From Niabella aurantiaca DSM 17617 (lineage in GTDB: Bacteria > Bacteroidota > Bacteroidia > Chitinophagales > Chitinophagaceae), in contig NZ_KB893643.1 of assembly GCF_000374125.1 (NCBI RefSeq), positions 62,001 to 126,000 of the forward strand: a stretch of 64,000 nucleotides of DNA. The letters run 5' to 3'. The stretch's first letter is position 1. The number at the start of each line of letters is the position of its first letter. The notes beneath the pieces were generated by a model. It was not told the origin of the DNA. It saw only the letters and a program-made list of their open reading frames with translations, and made no database searches. Position numbers and translations under genes: made by a program. Shown one piece after another: positions 18,160 to 27,221 of the stretch.

Positions 18160-20532
18160 ATGCCCGGAAAACTGATGAATAAAAAACGAACCGCAGCTAT
18201 TTTCTTACTGACCATGTGGAGCCTCGTGCACGCGGCATTTGCGCAAACAAAGATCTTTGTGGCCCCTGCCGGAAGCGACCGGAATACCGGAACGGTACGG
18301 GCGCCTTTCAAAAGCCTTCACAAAGCCCTGTCCGTGGCTTCCGCAGGGAAGGGTGATGCAACCGTATATCTCAGAGGGGGCACCTACTACCTCGATACTA
18401 CGGTGATCATCCGTGCAGACCAGCTCCGGGCGGCTTCGCTGACCATTAGCCGTTACAAAGATGAATCGGTAACGATCAGCGCCGGCAAGCAGTTACAGCC
18501 GCACTGGCTGCCCTTTCATAAAGGGATCTATAAGGCGTCGGTGCCGGCGGGCATCGTATTTGAGCAACTCTTCGTTAACGGCCGCCTGCAGGTACTGGCA
18601 CGGTATCCCAATTATGATTCCACTGCACGGGTATTTCACGGCACCGCAGCCGATGCCCTCCTCCCGGAAAGGATCCGCCGGTGGAAGCACCCGGAGGGAG
18701 GCTATGTACATGCCCTGCACGCCCATGAATGGGGTGGTTTCCATTACCGGATCACAGGCATTGGCGCCGACAGTACGCTGCTGCTGGATGGCGGGTGGCA
18801 AAACAACCGGCCGGCGCCCATGCACCGTCAATACCGTTTTGTTGAAAATATTTTTGAGGAGCTGGATGCCCCCGGAGAATGGTTCCTGGACCGTTCACAA
18901 AACGAGTTATACTACTACCCCCCCAATGATATTGACCTCGCTCATGCCACCATCGTGGTATCGGCACTAAAGAACAGCATCGTCCTGAAGGGAGGTCCGG
19001 AGAAGCCGCTGCGGAATGTTCACCTGAAAGGACTTACCTTTTTACACAATGAGCGCAGCTTTATGGAAACCAGGGAGCCCCTGGTGCGCAGCGATTGGAC
19101 GATCTACCGTGGCGGGGCCCTGCTGCTGGACGGAACGGAGCAATGCACGGTAAGCGATTGTAATTTTACCGGGATCGGCGGCAATGCGATCATGCTCAGC
19201 AATTACAATAAAAAAGACACCATCAGCGGGTGCCATATTTCATTCATCGGAGCAAATGCCGTAAGCTTTATCGGCGATCCCCATGCATTGCGCTCGCCCT
19301 CCTTCCGCTACCAGGATTATATTCCCTACGACGAGCTGGACAAGACGCCGGGACCGCGCACCAATAATTACCCGCAGCAATGTATGGTGACCAATAACCT
19401 GCTGCACGACCTGGGGCAGATCGAAAAACAGGCGACCGGCGTACAGATTGAGATGGCGGAGGCCATTACCGTAAGCTATAACAACATTTACAATACTCCG
19501 CGTGCCGGTTTGAATATCGGTGATGGCGCCTTTGGCGGGCACCTGCTGGAGCACAACGACGTTTTCAATACCGTGCTGGAAACCGGCGATCATGGTGCTT
19601 TTAATTCCTGGGGAAGAGACCGGTACTGGTCGGCCAACAGGCGGTACATGGATAGTCTTGTGGCCCTGCATCCCGAACTGATCTTACTGGATGCCCGGAA
19701 ACAGACCATTATCCGCAACAACCGCTTCCGCTGCGATCATGGATGGGATATTGATCTGGACGACGGCTCCTCCAATTATCATATCTATAATAACGTTTGC
19801 CTGAACGGGGGGATCAAACTGAGGGAAGGTTTTTACCGGATCGTCGAAAACAATATTATGGTCAACAATTCATTTCATCCGCACGTATGGTTCCGCAACA
19901 GCGGTGATGTGTTTCAACATAATATTGTAATGAAGAAATATTTCCCTATACAGGTCCGCTACTGGGGAACTTCCGTCGATTCGAATTTTTTCCCGGATAG
20001 CAGCGCCCTGCAGCTGGCCCGGGATAATGGTACCGACCTGCACAGCATTTTTGGAAAACCCCTGTTCGTAAATCCGGCTGCCGGCGATTTTACGGTAGCT
20101 ACCGGCGCTCCTGCATTAAAGATCGGGTTCCGGAATTTTCCTATGAAGTTTGGCGTGCAAAAACCTGCGCTCCGGAAAATAGCACAACAACCTCCCATAC
20201 CGGCATTGCTGGATATGGCGGGATCCGCTGATCCGTCCATGATCATGGATTTCCTCGGCGGCAAGGTCAAATCAGTTGAAGGCCTGGGCGACCGGTCGGC
20301 ATACGGACTGGCGGACGAAACGGGTGTGATCATCATTGCTGCAGATAGCAAAAGCCTGCTTGGCCGCTCTGGACTGCAGGAAAGAGATGTGCTGCGCAGC
20401 GCTAATGGCACACCCGTAAAAGACCTGAAGGACCTGATGGAAGTATACAGCAGTGGCAACTGGAAGGGGCATATCCCCATCAGCATCATCCGCAACCAGC
20501 AACCGATGCAACTGGAGCTCAAAACCCGGTAG
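18160..20532 (+). CDS. Secreted right-handed beta-helix protein with C-terminal PDZ domain
   Basis: 790 residues; a second ATG five codons in (18175) is an equally good start. A signal peptide ends at AFAQ. The N-terminus FVAPAGSDRNTGT...PFKSLHKAL...VYLRGGTYYL is the opening seen in many secreted parallel beta-helix carbohydrate-active proteins (GH141-like and relatives). Helix coils with N/G-rich turns follow (about 270-620). The last 100 residues form a PDZ domain (GVIIIAADSKSLLGRSGLQERDVL). Probably a periplasmic or surface polysaccharide-acting enzyme; catalytic residues cannot be assigned. Convergent with a GH29 fucosidase. Confidence 0.82.
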   Translation: MPGKLMNKKRTAAIFLLTMWSLVHAAFAQTKIFVAPAGSDRNTGTVRAPFKSLHKALSVASAGKGDATVYLRGGTYYLDTTVIIRADQLRAASLTISRYKDESVTISAGKQLQPHWLPFHKGIYKASVPAGIVFEQLFVNGRLQVLARYPNYDSTARVFHGTAADALLPERIRRWKHPEGGYVHALHAHEWGGFHYRITGIGADSTLLLDGGWQNNRPAPMHRQYRFVENIFEELDAPGEWFLDRSQNELYYYPPNDIDLAHATIVVSALKNSIVLKGGPEKPLRNVHLKGLTFLHNERSFMETREPLVRSDWTIYRGGALLLDGTEQCTVSDCNFTGIGGNAIMLSNYNKKDTISGCHISFIGANAVSFIGDPHALRSPSFRYQDYIPYDELDKTPGPRTNNYPQQCMVTNNLLHDLGQIEKQATGVQIEMAEAITVSYNNIYNTPRAGLNIGDGAFGGHLLEHNDVFNTVLETGDHGAFNSWGRDRYWSANRRYMDSLVALHPELILLDARKQTIIRNNRFRCDHGWDIDLDDGSSNYHIYNNVCLNGGIKLREGFYRIVENNIMVNNSFHPHVWFRNSGDVFQHNIVMKKYFPIQVRYWGTSVDSNFFPDSSALQLARDNGTDLHSIFGKPLFVNPAAGDFTVATGAPALKIGFRNFPMKFGVQKPALRKIAQQPPIPALLDMAGSADPSMIMDFLGGKVKSVEGLGDRSAYGLADETGVIIIAADSKSLLGRSGLQERDVLRSANGTPVKDLKDLMEVYSSGNWKGHIPISIIRNQQPMQLELKTR

Positions 20533-20802
20533 GCCATCGGACCTGTTTTTTTTTGTTTATAAAAAGGGTAAGATATTTGACGGATTGACCGGATATTCGT
20601 TTTTACTTTACATCTTCAAGCAATTCGTTATCGAACCCGGTATCCGCTTTGTCCAAAGCCCGGTACCGGGTTTTTATGCCCCGGTCCTGTTGAAATGTTT
20701 TTTGGGGGTATGGTTTGCGCACGGATGCCAGAGAATAACACAGGAATTCTGTGAACATCCGTAATTCCTGTGAGCCCCATCCACGCTGTTCTATACGGCA
20801 CC

Positions 20803-22254
20803 CTACAACACATCCTTCAGCTTTAAAACCAGCAGCTCTCCGGGCAGTTCCCCCGGCTTGAACCCGGAGAGGTCCACCAGGCAATCCTTCCCTATATTCT
20901 TTACTTTAACGGTCTTATTATTGGCCAGCAAAAGAGCCGTTGTATTTGCCGGCACGTTCAGCTCCCGGATCAGCAATTTGCTTTGGTAATCCGGCAGGAT
21001 ACAATACAGGTCTTTTTCTTTCCGTGTAAAGAACAGTTCTATATGGGCCGTATCTTTCCTGGGCTTTACCAGTTCTGCCACGTTATAACCCGCCATATAG
21101 CTTTTATCACTTTTCCGGGGGATCCTGCCACCGCTCCACTGGGCCGGCCGTGTATAGGCACGGGTGCCATAGATCGCTTCCCCGTTTATCTTTAGCCAGT
21201 TCCCGATGGCCGTTAACCGCTGCTGCATGATCACCGGTATCCGCCCGTCGGCAGTGGGGCCGATGTCCAGCAACAGGTTCCCTCCTCTCGAAACAATGTC
21301 TGTCAGCATCAGGATCAGTTCCCGCCCGGTCTTATAATCGGTCAGCTTTTCGTTGCGGTTATACCCGTATGAGTGGCCGATGCCCTGACTCTCCTCCCAA
21401 ACCCTGCTGGCATCCATCCCGCCGCCATATTCGGAAGTCGTATAAGTGGCACCGGTATTTTTTTCCCGTGTATTGTTACCCCAACGGTCATTGACCACTA
21501 CCTCATCCGCAACAGGTGATTCATTGAACAGCCAGGCCAGCAGCTCCGGACTATGCCAGGCCGTGTCCGGAAGGTCCCATTCCCCATCCGAAAAGATGAG
21601 CGATGGCTTGTACCTGTTCACAAGGTCTTTCAGCTGCGGGATCATATGCTCCGTTACATACCGCTTACGGTCCTTTTGCCAGAGAGGGTTATACCATTCG
21701 TAAAGAGAATAATAATAACCCATCTTTAACCCGGCGGCTTTTACAGCACCGGTAAGATCTCCGAGCAGGTCCCGTTTGGGTGTGCCGGTCACTGCATTCC
21801 AGGGGTGGCCCCAGCTGCGGTCGGCTTCAGGGCTGTTCCAAAGGCAGTACCCTTCATGGTGCTTGGAAGTAAGCACTACATAACGGGCGCCCGATGCTTT
21901 AAAAATACCGGCCCACTGGGTGGGGTCAAACAGCTCTGCCCTGAACATGGGCTCAAATTGCGGATAGCGGAAGCCGGCGCCATAGTTCTTGTTATGAAAA
22001 GGAATGAAATTTTTATTTTTTTCCATCAGCCGGTACCAATACCATTCGGCATAGCTTTCCCCGCTATTGGGGATCACCGGTGCATATGCCGGTACGGCAT
22101 ACAATCCCCAGTGGATAAAAATGCCGAATTTATCCTGCCGGAACCAGGCGGGTATCTTCCGCGTATTGAGAGAGGCCCAGTTAGGCGCATACTTTTGCGC
22201 AGCAACGGTACAGCTCATCAGGACCATTAAAAAAAGCAGGCTTCTTTTTTTCAT
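20803..22254 (-). CDS. Secreted alpha-L-fucosidase, GH29
   Basis: 483 residues with a signal peptide ending near VAAQ. GH29 hallmarks: FGIFIHWGLYAVP (43-55), SKHHEGYCLW (130-139), the nucleophile aspartate D223 in FSDGEW, and the W-rich TIM barrel. A small beta domain follows, which is normal for the family. It hydrolyses alpha-L-fucosides, probably in the periplasm. Its convergent neighbour is the beta-helix/PDZ protein, suggesting work on a fucosylated glycan (inference). Confidence 0.92.
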   Translation of the reverse strand: MKKRSLLFLMVLMSCTVAAQKYAPNWASLNTRKIPAWFRQDKFGIFIHWGLYAVPAYAPVIPNSGESYAEWYWYRLMEKNKNFIPFHNKNYGAGFRYPQFEPMFRAELFDPTQWAGIFKASGARYVVLTSKHHEGYCLWNSPEADRSWGHPWNAVTGTPKRDLLGDLTGAVKAAGLKMGYYYSLYEWYNPLWQKDRKRYVTEHMIPQLKDLVNRYKPSLIFSDGEWDLPDTAWHSPELLAWLFNESPVADEVVVNDRWGNNTREKNTGATYTTSEYGGGMDASRVWEESQGIGHSYGYNRNEKLTDYKTGRELILMLTDIVSRGGNLLLDIGPTADGRIPVIMQQRLTAIGNWLKINGEAIYGTRAYTRPAQWSGGRIPRKSDKSYMAGYNVAELVKPRKDTAHIELFFTRKEKDLYCILPDYQSKLLIRELNVPANTTALLLANNKTVKVKNIGKDCLVDLSGFKPGELPGELLVLKLKDVL

Positions 22255-22568
22255 TTCTTTACATTTTTAATCATTGTTGTCCGGATAAAATCGGGTTAAA
22301 CCCGTTGTAATCCATATCTGCAGAGGCCTGCAGCTTAAAAATATATATTTTAAATCAGGGGGGGTGCCCCTTGTTTTTTTATTTGTAAAAGTCACGATCT
22401 GATCCGATAGTAAGGAATGATTCTTCAAATTTTCAAAAGGGGTTTGGATTAAAAATTTAAGCTACCGATCCGATTTCATTGAACATTTTTTGTTTTGCTA
22501 AGTTAAGGGAATCAGCAAAAAGTCCGCATCGGCGTTTTGCCAAAACAGCATAAAGCCACTTCCCTTAC
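22255..22568. other. AT-rich intergenic stretch
   Basis: About 310 bases upstream of the fucosidase start. AT-rich with a G-run at 22358-22364; no gene or clear promoter recognised. Confidence 0.4.
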
Positions 22569-22667
22569 CGATACAGCAACGATATACGAAGGATACAGGA
22601 ACGATACAGAAAGGATATACAAACGATACAGAAGCGATACAGAAAGGATACAGAAAGGATACAGAAA
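22569..22667. repeat. Tandem array of nine 11-base units
   Basis: The unit CGATACAGAAA (variants GGATACAGAAA, CGATATACGAA, GGATATACAAA) recurs nine times with an exact 11-base period. Only a few bases vary per unit. There are no spacers, so it is not a CRISPR. Confidence 0.9.
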
Positions 22668-22680
22668 ACAGGCATTTTGA

Positions 22681-22760
22681 GATCAGGAGGGGTCATTAGG
22701 GATCATCAGTGGTCAGAAGGGGTCATTAGGGATCAGAAGGGTTCATTAGGGATCAAAAAA
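22681..22760. repeat. Tandem array with a 10/20-base period
   Basis: The 20-base unit GATCAGAAGGGGTCATTAGG recurs three times, interrupted by one 10-base half unit (GATCATCAGT), so the whole array keeps a 10-base sub-period. It lies 73 bases before the DUF6266 start. Confidence 0.88.
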
Positions 22761-22832
22761 ATAACCCGGCCCTTTAATACCCCAATTTTACGCAAGCAAA
22801 CATTTATTTATTCATTTTTAAAAATTAAAGCT

Positions 22833-23672
22833 ATGGGCAGCGTGACCAATTCCATTTTAAGCGGCACCTCCGGCCGCACCGGGCGTGTTGTTATCGCCAA
22901 CATTCATGGGGTGGAAGTAAGCCGCGCGCGGCCCGTCATGCGCAGCAGCTCCACCGAACCGCAAACCGCTCACCGCGAGCTGTTCCGTTTTGCAGCAGCC
23001 TTCCTGGGTTTGTACAAGTCCTTTGCACGCCTGTTCTTTGGCAAGCGTAAAGGGCTGGTAACACCCTATAACCAGGCACAGGCTAATGTACTGGAAAACA
23101 TTCAGCTTGCCGGCGACGAGGTGATCATCAACTACAGCCAGGTGCTTATTTCGAAGGGGAACCTGCTGGAAATGATCCCCGAAAGTATTAGCTCCAGTTT
23201 TGTGTACATGCCATCGCGCAGGGACGGACAGTTCTTTAGCGGGGTGGCAGCGCGCCAGGCCGGCAGCGCCACGGTAAACATGCTGCCCTTTTACGCGGGT
23301 GAAGAAGTGCATGTATGGGCCACCTTTACCGATGAGGCAGCCACTGCGGCCTGTAACTCGAGATACATGGGTTTTACAAATAGTTTTTTATCCCACATAC
23401 GTTTCCGTTCAACAATGCGGTCCTATGAAGAACAACGCTCAGACCGTTTGTCCCTGTTGTATTTTTTTCCGGTAACCCGCAGGCGTAATATGCTGGATCT
23501 GTTTAAAAAATTTATGAAAATTTGCCGTTGTGTTATACCCGCATTCATAACAGATCGCGGATACCGAATATTGTTCGTCATGCAAAAGCTCGCAGGCATA
23601 CCCGATCCTCAGCTCATTCAAAAAGCGCGTAAAGGGTTTATTGGTCCGGCTTTTAAAAAAACGGCAAAATGA
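22833..23672 (+). CDS. DUF6266-family protein, C-terminus extended into antisense of an AraC gene
   Basis: From ATG 22833. Residues 1 to about 180 match the DUF6266 pattern as I know it: N-terminal MGSVTNSILSGTSGRTG, QTAHRELFRFAAAFL, and a final beta-rich part ending ACNSRYMG (near 23373), where family members normally stop. Here the frame stays open to 23672, and its last 234 bases lie antisense to the AraC gene. A TAG in another frame sits just after 23373, so a small frameshift or lost stop would explain the extension. Function unknown. Confidence 0.65.
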   Translation: MGSVTNSILSGTSGRTGRVVIANIHGVEVSRARPVMRSSSTEPQTAHRELFRFAAAFLGLYKSFARLFFGKRKGLVTPYNQAQANVLENIQLAGDEVIINYSQVLISKGNLLEMIPESISSSFVYMPSRRDGQFFSGVAARQAGSATVNMLPFYAGEEVHVWATFTDEAATAACNSRYMGFTNSFLSHIRFRSTMRSYEEQRSDRLSLLYFFPVTRRRNMLDLFKKFMKICRCVIPAFITDRGYRILFVMQKLAGIPDPQLIQKARKGFIGPAFKKTAK

Positions 23673-24320
23673 ATTGGTGGTCATATGACAGAGATCCGCC
23701 ACTTCCCCTAAGGTTATATCTCTCTTGAAATTTTTCAACAGGTACTGGTAAACCGTATAAATACGACCAGCATCCTTTTCGTCGTACCGGTTATGATACA
23801 GTGCGGTAGCCAGGGCATCAAACTCTGCAGTGGCCGTCAGCAGGTCGATCACTTTCAGGAAATCAATGATCCTTGGAATGCCTTCGGTCTCCGTGATCTT
23901 CGACAGCAGCCGGACCGCCTTTTTCCGGGTTTCGCCATGAAACTGCATGCCCCTGCGCGATTTCCGGATCATTTCTCTAACCCGGTCCAGCGTTGCTTCC
24001 TCATCGGTAAGATGTGTAAGAAAATCCGGATCAAAATAGATCGTGGTGGATTTTACAAAATCAATTTTGGCGTCGCTCCTCCAGATATGGGGCAGGTTGG
24101 GCGCCATCAGTACCAGGTCATTCTTTTTAAAATTGGAGACTGAGTCCCCGATGATCCGGGTGCCCACCCCTTCTTCCACCCATACCAGCTCACAGAGATG
24201 GTGAAAATGGAAGGGCCCGTCAAACCTGGACTTGGCAGTCTTCTTAACCTGGATCTTCCCGGCCTTTGAAAATATGATATCAACAAACTGTGGTTTCACG
24301 CAGTTAACAAAATAAATCAA
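23439..24320 (-). CDS. AraC-family transcriptional regulator
   Basis: 293 residues. N-terminal cupin sensor (HFHHLCELVWVEEG...DLVLMAPNLPHIWRS, about 38-85) and C-terminal double helix-turn-helix (about 195-285: TLGEVADLCHMTTNSFCRFFK and SVSAICYECGYN). Such proteins often control sugar catabolism; target genes are not evident. Its 3' end overlaps the extended DUF6266 frame on the other strand. Confidence 0.92.
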   Translation of the reverse strand: MIYFVNCVKPQFVDIIFSKAGKIQVKKTAKSRFDGPFHFHHLCELVWVEEGVGTRIIGDSVSNFKKNDLVLMAPNLPHIWRSDAKIDFVKSTTIYFDPDFLTHLTDEEATLDRVREMIRKSRRGMQFHGETRKKAVRLLSKITETEGIPRIIDFLKVIDLLTATAEFDALATALYHNRYDEKDAGRIYTVYQYLLKNFKRDITLGEVADLCHMTTNSFCRFFKSRTNKPFTRFLNELRIGYACELLHDEQYSVSAICYECGYNTTANFHKFFKQIQHITPAGYRKKIQQGQTV

Positions 24321-24914
24321 ATTCTGTGTAATAAAGCCGCCAAAATCCGGGAACCACTGCCCGGCCGGAACCAGCGGCCCGAGATGATGTGCTGCAATTC
24401 GTTCTATTATCCGGTTCCATAAAATTCTCTGGGTTCAAAAATAGACGATTGAGCTGTCCCTCCCATATTGATTCTTAACATTTATATAAACTATTTTACC
24501 AGATATTATCAAATACATTACCAAAAACAGAAGGCCCGGTATTTTTCCGGGGGCGGATCAAAAAGTATTTTGGCTGGTAATACGGCGAGGGAAAGTCCTG
24601 TAATAACCCGGTATCAATGCTATTAAAATGTGCCTGCTCCTAAATGGTTTGGGAAACACCAACCATGGGTCGCATCAATTTGTAAAGATCATTTTGATAC
24701 CCGTTCATTGTTAAGCGATCGACAGGCAGAACTTTTCCGTCTTTTCAGATCTTCGCTTTCATTTGCGGATTTCGAATCGCCCCCGGCGCGGAGCGATGGT
24801 ACAGGCTTTCATGAGTCTTTCGGGAATAAAAATCAGACAGGCGGCTGCCTTTGTAGCGACCATTGCCTATCTTTCCGCCGGCTTATTTTTCAATCATTAA
24901 AAAGAGATATTGTT
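24321..24914. other. Gene-poor spacer
   Basis: 594 bases between the AraC start and a lipoprotein gene. A frame open from 24630 into the lipoprotein has no gene-like composition before 24915. No regulatory element recognised. Confidence 0.4.
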
Positions 24915-25406
24915 ATGAAACGCATCTTGCTTTCCGTTTTTGTATGCAGCCTTCTTGTAACTACCGGGTGCCACACACCGACTTCGCGGTCAGAGGCCGG
25001 AACAGGCGGCGAAGGCATTCCCGTGCCGGAAGGGACACTGATACCGTTTACCCGCGCCGCAAATTACTTCGTCCGCAACGACTACACTGATGGACAGCTG
25101 GAAAATAACCGGATCACTACACAGCAAGACTTTGATGCCATCTTTGGTGCCGCTGCCACAATGGGCAGCAACGGAAAACCCACACCCATCAATTTTGGAG
25201 TGCAGGACGCCGTTGCAGTGATCCTGCCGGTTTCCGACAGTGCCGTTACACTGGAGGATCCGGTGCTGCAACAGGAGGGCGCCTATATTACGTTATCATA
25301 CAACGAGCGAAGAGGGCCGGAACAAACATTCACCACCCGCCCTTTTCTATTGCTGGTGGTGAGCAAAAAATATAAAGGCATCATTAACACTGTTATCAAA
25401 AAATAG
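24915..25406 (+). CDS. Predicted lipoprotein, conserved in Bacteroidota
   Basis: 163 residues from ATG 24915. Signal segment ILLSVFVCSLLVTTGC with the lipobox cysteine at about 19. The mature part has AANYFVRNDYTDG, DFDAIFGAAATMGSNGKPT and a beta-rich end, a pattern I associate with unnamed Bacteroidota lipoproteins of this length. No catalytic motif. A TPP riboswitch and terminator on the opposite strand point into its 3' end. Confidence 0.75.
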   Translation: MKRILLSVFVCSLLVTTGCHTPTSRSEAGTGGEGIPVPEGTLIPFTRAANYFVRNDYTDGQLENNRITTQQDFDAIFGAAATMGSNGKPTPINFGVQDAVAVILPVSDSAVTLEDPVLQQEGAYITLSYNERRGPEQTFTTRPFLLLVVSKKYKGIINTVIKK

Positions 25407-25484
25407 AGTAAAGTAAGGCTTAAGCCGTTCCGGTAAAAAAAGCCATGTTTCTTCATATACCGGTTATCCATAGGAGAAAAATAT

Positions 25485-25511
25485 ACAAAAAGCCCCCGGC
25501 AATGCCGGGGA
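25485..25511 (-). terminator. Rho-independent terminator of the TPP riboswitch
   Basis: On the minus strand, the stem CCCCGGC-ATT-GCCGGGG (25510-25494) is followed by GCTTTTTG and a further T-run. Its left arm with loop, CCGGCATTG, is the exact complement of CAATGCCGG in the aptamer's 3' part, so an antiterminator can form instead. This is the arrangement of a TPP-off switch. Confidence 0.85.
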
Positions 25512-25521
25512 CAAATTTTCT

Positions 25522-25607
25522 TTCTTCCTACGCCGGCATTGTCCGGTTCAGGTTCAGCGGGTTTATTTCTCAGCGAATACCTTTCAATATTACACACCCC
25601 GGAAGAA
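25522..25607 (-). ncRNA. TPP (thiamine pyrophosphate) riboswitch aptamer, no thiamine gene downstream
   Basis: Minus-strand THI-box blocks: P1 pairing GGAAGAA-side to TTCTTCC-side closed by CCGGGGTG, the core CTGAGA, then ACCCG, GAACCTGA and CCGGACAATGCCGGCG-TAGG. These are the conserved TPP-binding elements in correct order and spacing. A terminator follows within 12 bases. No thi gene lies downstream on this strand; the next sequence is antisense to the lipoprotein gene. Confidence 0.92.
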
Positions 25608-25924
25608 AACTTACTAATAGAGATCAAATTATAGTGCCAAACTTTTTTTCGCCTGCAGCCGTCAGAGCAGAAGCGATCCTCCGGCAGCTGCCGGAGCAGG
25701 AAGCCGCCGTATCAGCGGCCGGTCCGCTTTAATTTCTGCGGCATACCGGGCAGACAATGAGCACAATACATGAATGGAAAGTACAGAGGGGGCTAAAATA
25801 ATAAAATAAAAAAAGAGGCATCGCAATGCAGCAAATAAACCACCCCGCCCCCGCGGGTCCTTATTATTGTTGCAGATCTTTCTACATAAGGGGCACATTG
25901 TCCACAAGCCCCGTATGCTTCCGG
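25608..25924. other. Spacer upstream of the TPP riboswitch
   Basis: About 317 bases. It must hold the promoter for the riboswitch on the minus strand; TATAATTTG at about 25625-25633 (minus strand) is a near match to the -7 consensus. No gene recognised. Confidence 0.35.
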
Positions 25925-26371
25925 CTAAGCAGCAGATGCGGCCTTTTGTCTCCTGCTCAACAGGCGCTTTCCCAGCCACCACGCAGTGCAAACAATTGCT
26001 ACCGTCATCAGTAATTCCCGGATCCCGGCTTTCTTGCGGGGTTGCTGTTTATTTATATCGCTGATCCCTTTTACAAAACCGGTAATGCTTTTATCGGAGT
26101 AGATCCCGTACGCATCGAGCAATACGCCCTTCACTCCGTCATCGGTCCTCAAAAGATACAGGATCGAGCTGTCGGCAGGATCGCTTTCTCCTTCGAACCG
26201 GTAAAAATTCCGGATGCTGACTTCCTCCGGCAGGTACACCCGGCGTGCGTTTTTATAAGAAAGCACGCCATCCACGATAAAAAAGTCTTTATCATATCCC
26301 GTTGCAACGGCCTTCTGAATGCATTCCGAAATCGTGCTCATCTTTTCCGATGAAGTCTCTTTTTTCATCAT
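25925..26371 (-). CDS. Uncharacterised stress-island protein with C-terminal membrane helix, paralogue 1
   Basis: 148 residues. Shares with the gene at 57185-57640 the N-terminus KKETSS-KM-TISECI, the core YLPEEV-I-NFYRFEGESDPADSSILYLLRT and LLDAYG-YSD. The C-terminus has one membrane helix (LLMTVAIVCTAWWLG) and a basic tail. I do not recognise a named family. A sigma-54-like box lies 24 bases upstream. The soluble part probably faces the cytoplasm. Confidence 0.8.
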   Translation of the reverse strand: MMKKETSSEKMSTISECIQKAVATGYDKDFFIVDGVLSYKNARRVYLPEEVSIRNFYRFEGESDPADSSILYLLRTDDGVKGVLLDAYGIYSDKSITGFVKGISDINKQQPRKKAGIRELLMTVAIVCTAWWLGKRLLSRRQKAASAA

Positions 26372-26394
26372 GATCGTTATTTACAGGTATTGCC

Positions 26395-26409
26395 GCAAAA
26401 ATGAAGCCC
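26395..26409 (-). promoter_or_regulatory. Candidate -24/-12 (sigma-54) promoter
   Basis: GGGCTTCATTTTTGC: GG and GC are 12 bases apart (first base to first base), as in TGGCAC-N5-TTGC promoters. The predicted start site (about 26383) is 12 bases before the start codon. The -24 half is weak, the -12 half perfect. Confidence 0.35.
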
Positions 26410-26987
26410 TCATTCACGCTTTTATATTTCTCTTTGCCTGAAGCCGGACATATCCAAAAACCGGTCGTGACCCCGACGGAGAAAGATGCCCGTTGAGCTG
26501 GCGGATACAACAGGCACAAAGACGCTTTTTCAACAAACTGCAGCCCGGGGGGCGTAACTGGTATGGCCGAAGTCCAAAGCCCGAATGGTATTCCGGTGAA
26601 AGCTTTGCGCAACGCCGCCGGCCGGTCTGCATGGAGCTTCCAAAACGGGGCTGCTTTTCACAGCGTCCAATACAGGAATCAACCAAAAAGGGAAGCACAC
26701 GCTGGTACTCCCCTAAATTTCCGGCTCTTTGAATAACCTCGAATTACCGTGTTACCGAAAACTGCTTCTTCAAGGATCATCAGGGCAATCAACGCGCCAA
26801 AAAAACACATCTCCCGAATAGGATCCATCCGGACGTCTTTACGGGTACCGTAAGGGAAAAATATTACACTGCTGTTGCCTTATGTACGCATCGATTTGCC
26901 GGGTCAATAAAAACATCCCGGCATCCGGGTTAAAAACGGGTGCTTTTCAAATTGGAAAATAAAAGAGATCACAGGAAGATCACCCCG
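26410..26987. other. Gene-poor spacer
   Basis: About 580 bases with no supported gene, fold or repeat. Confidence 0.4.
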
Positions 26988-27221
26988 CTATTTCAGCCGT
27001 TCAGCGGCACCGTTCGCCTGCAATTGCTGCCGGCCCGTAACGATGCAATACTTTTCACCATTGATGACCTCGATATGCCAGATCCAGTCTTTTATGTCAA
27101 AACAGGCGTGCTCAAATAAAGACAGTTGGTTGATGGCATCTCCGGTAAAACTTACGGGAAGCGCGTGACAAAGATCCTGGAACAGCATCCTGTCGCTATT
27201 GGTTTTTATGGGCGGTCTCAT
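26988..27221 (-). CDS. Small uncharacterised protein, paralogue of 31739-32002
   Basis: 77 residues. Shares with the second copy the pattern S/C-FTG-(N/D)AI, a D-W-W helix (IKDWIWHIE versus LDDWDWYKE) and (K/S)YYIVT/YCIVT. Cytoplasmic by composition. Function unknown; the existence of two diverged copies in the same island supports that both are real genes. Confidence 0.65.
   Translation of the reverse strand: MRPPIKTNSDRMLFQDLCHALPVSFTGDAINQLSLFEHACFDIKDWIWHIEVINGEKYCIVTGRQQLQANGAAERLK

Noticed and set aside
22569-22760. CRISPR array
   Set aside because: Units are contiguous 10-11 base repeats with no spacers and no cas genes.
25472-25627. A minus-strand frame running through the TPP riboswitch and terminator
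   Set aside because: This part is explained by the RNA structure. Only the shorter piece after the terminator is kept, as a speculative idea in the findings.
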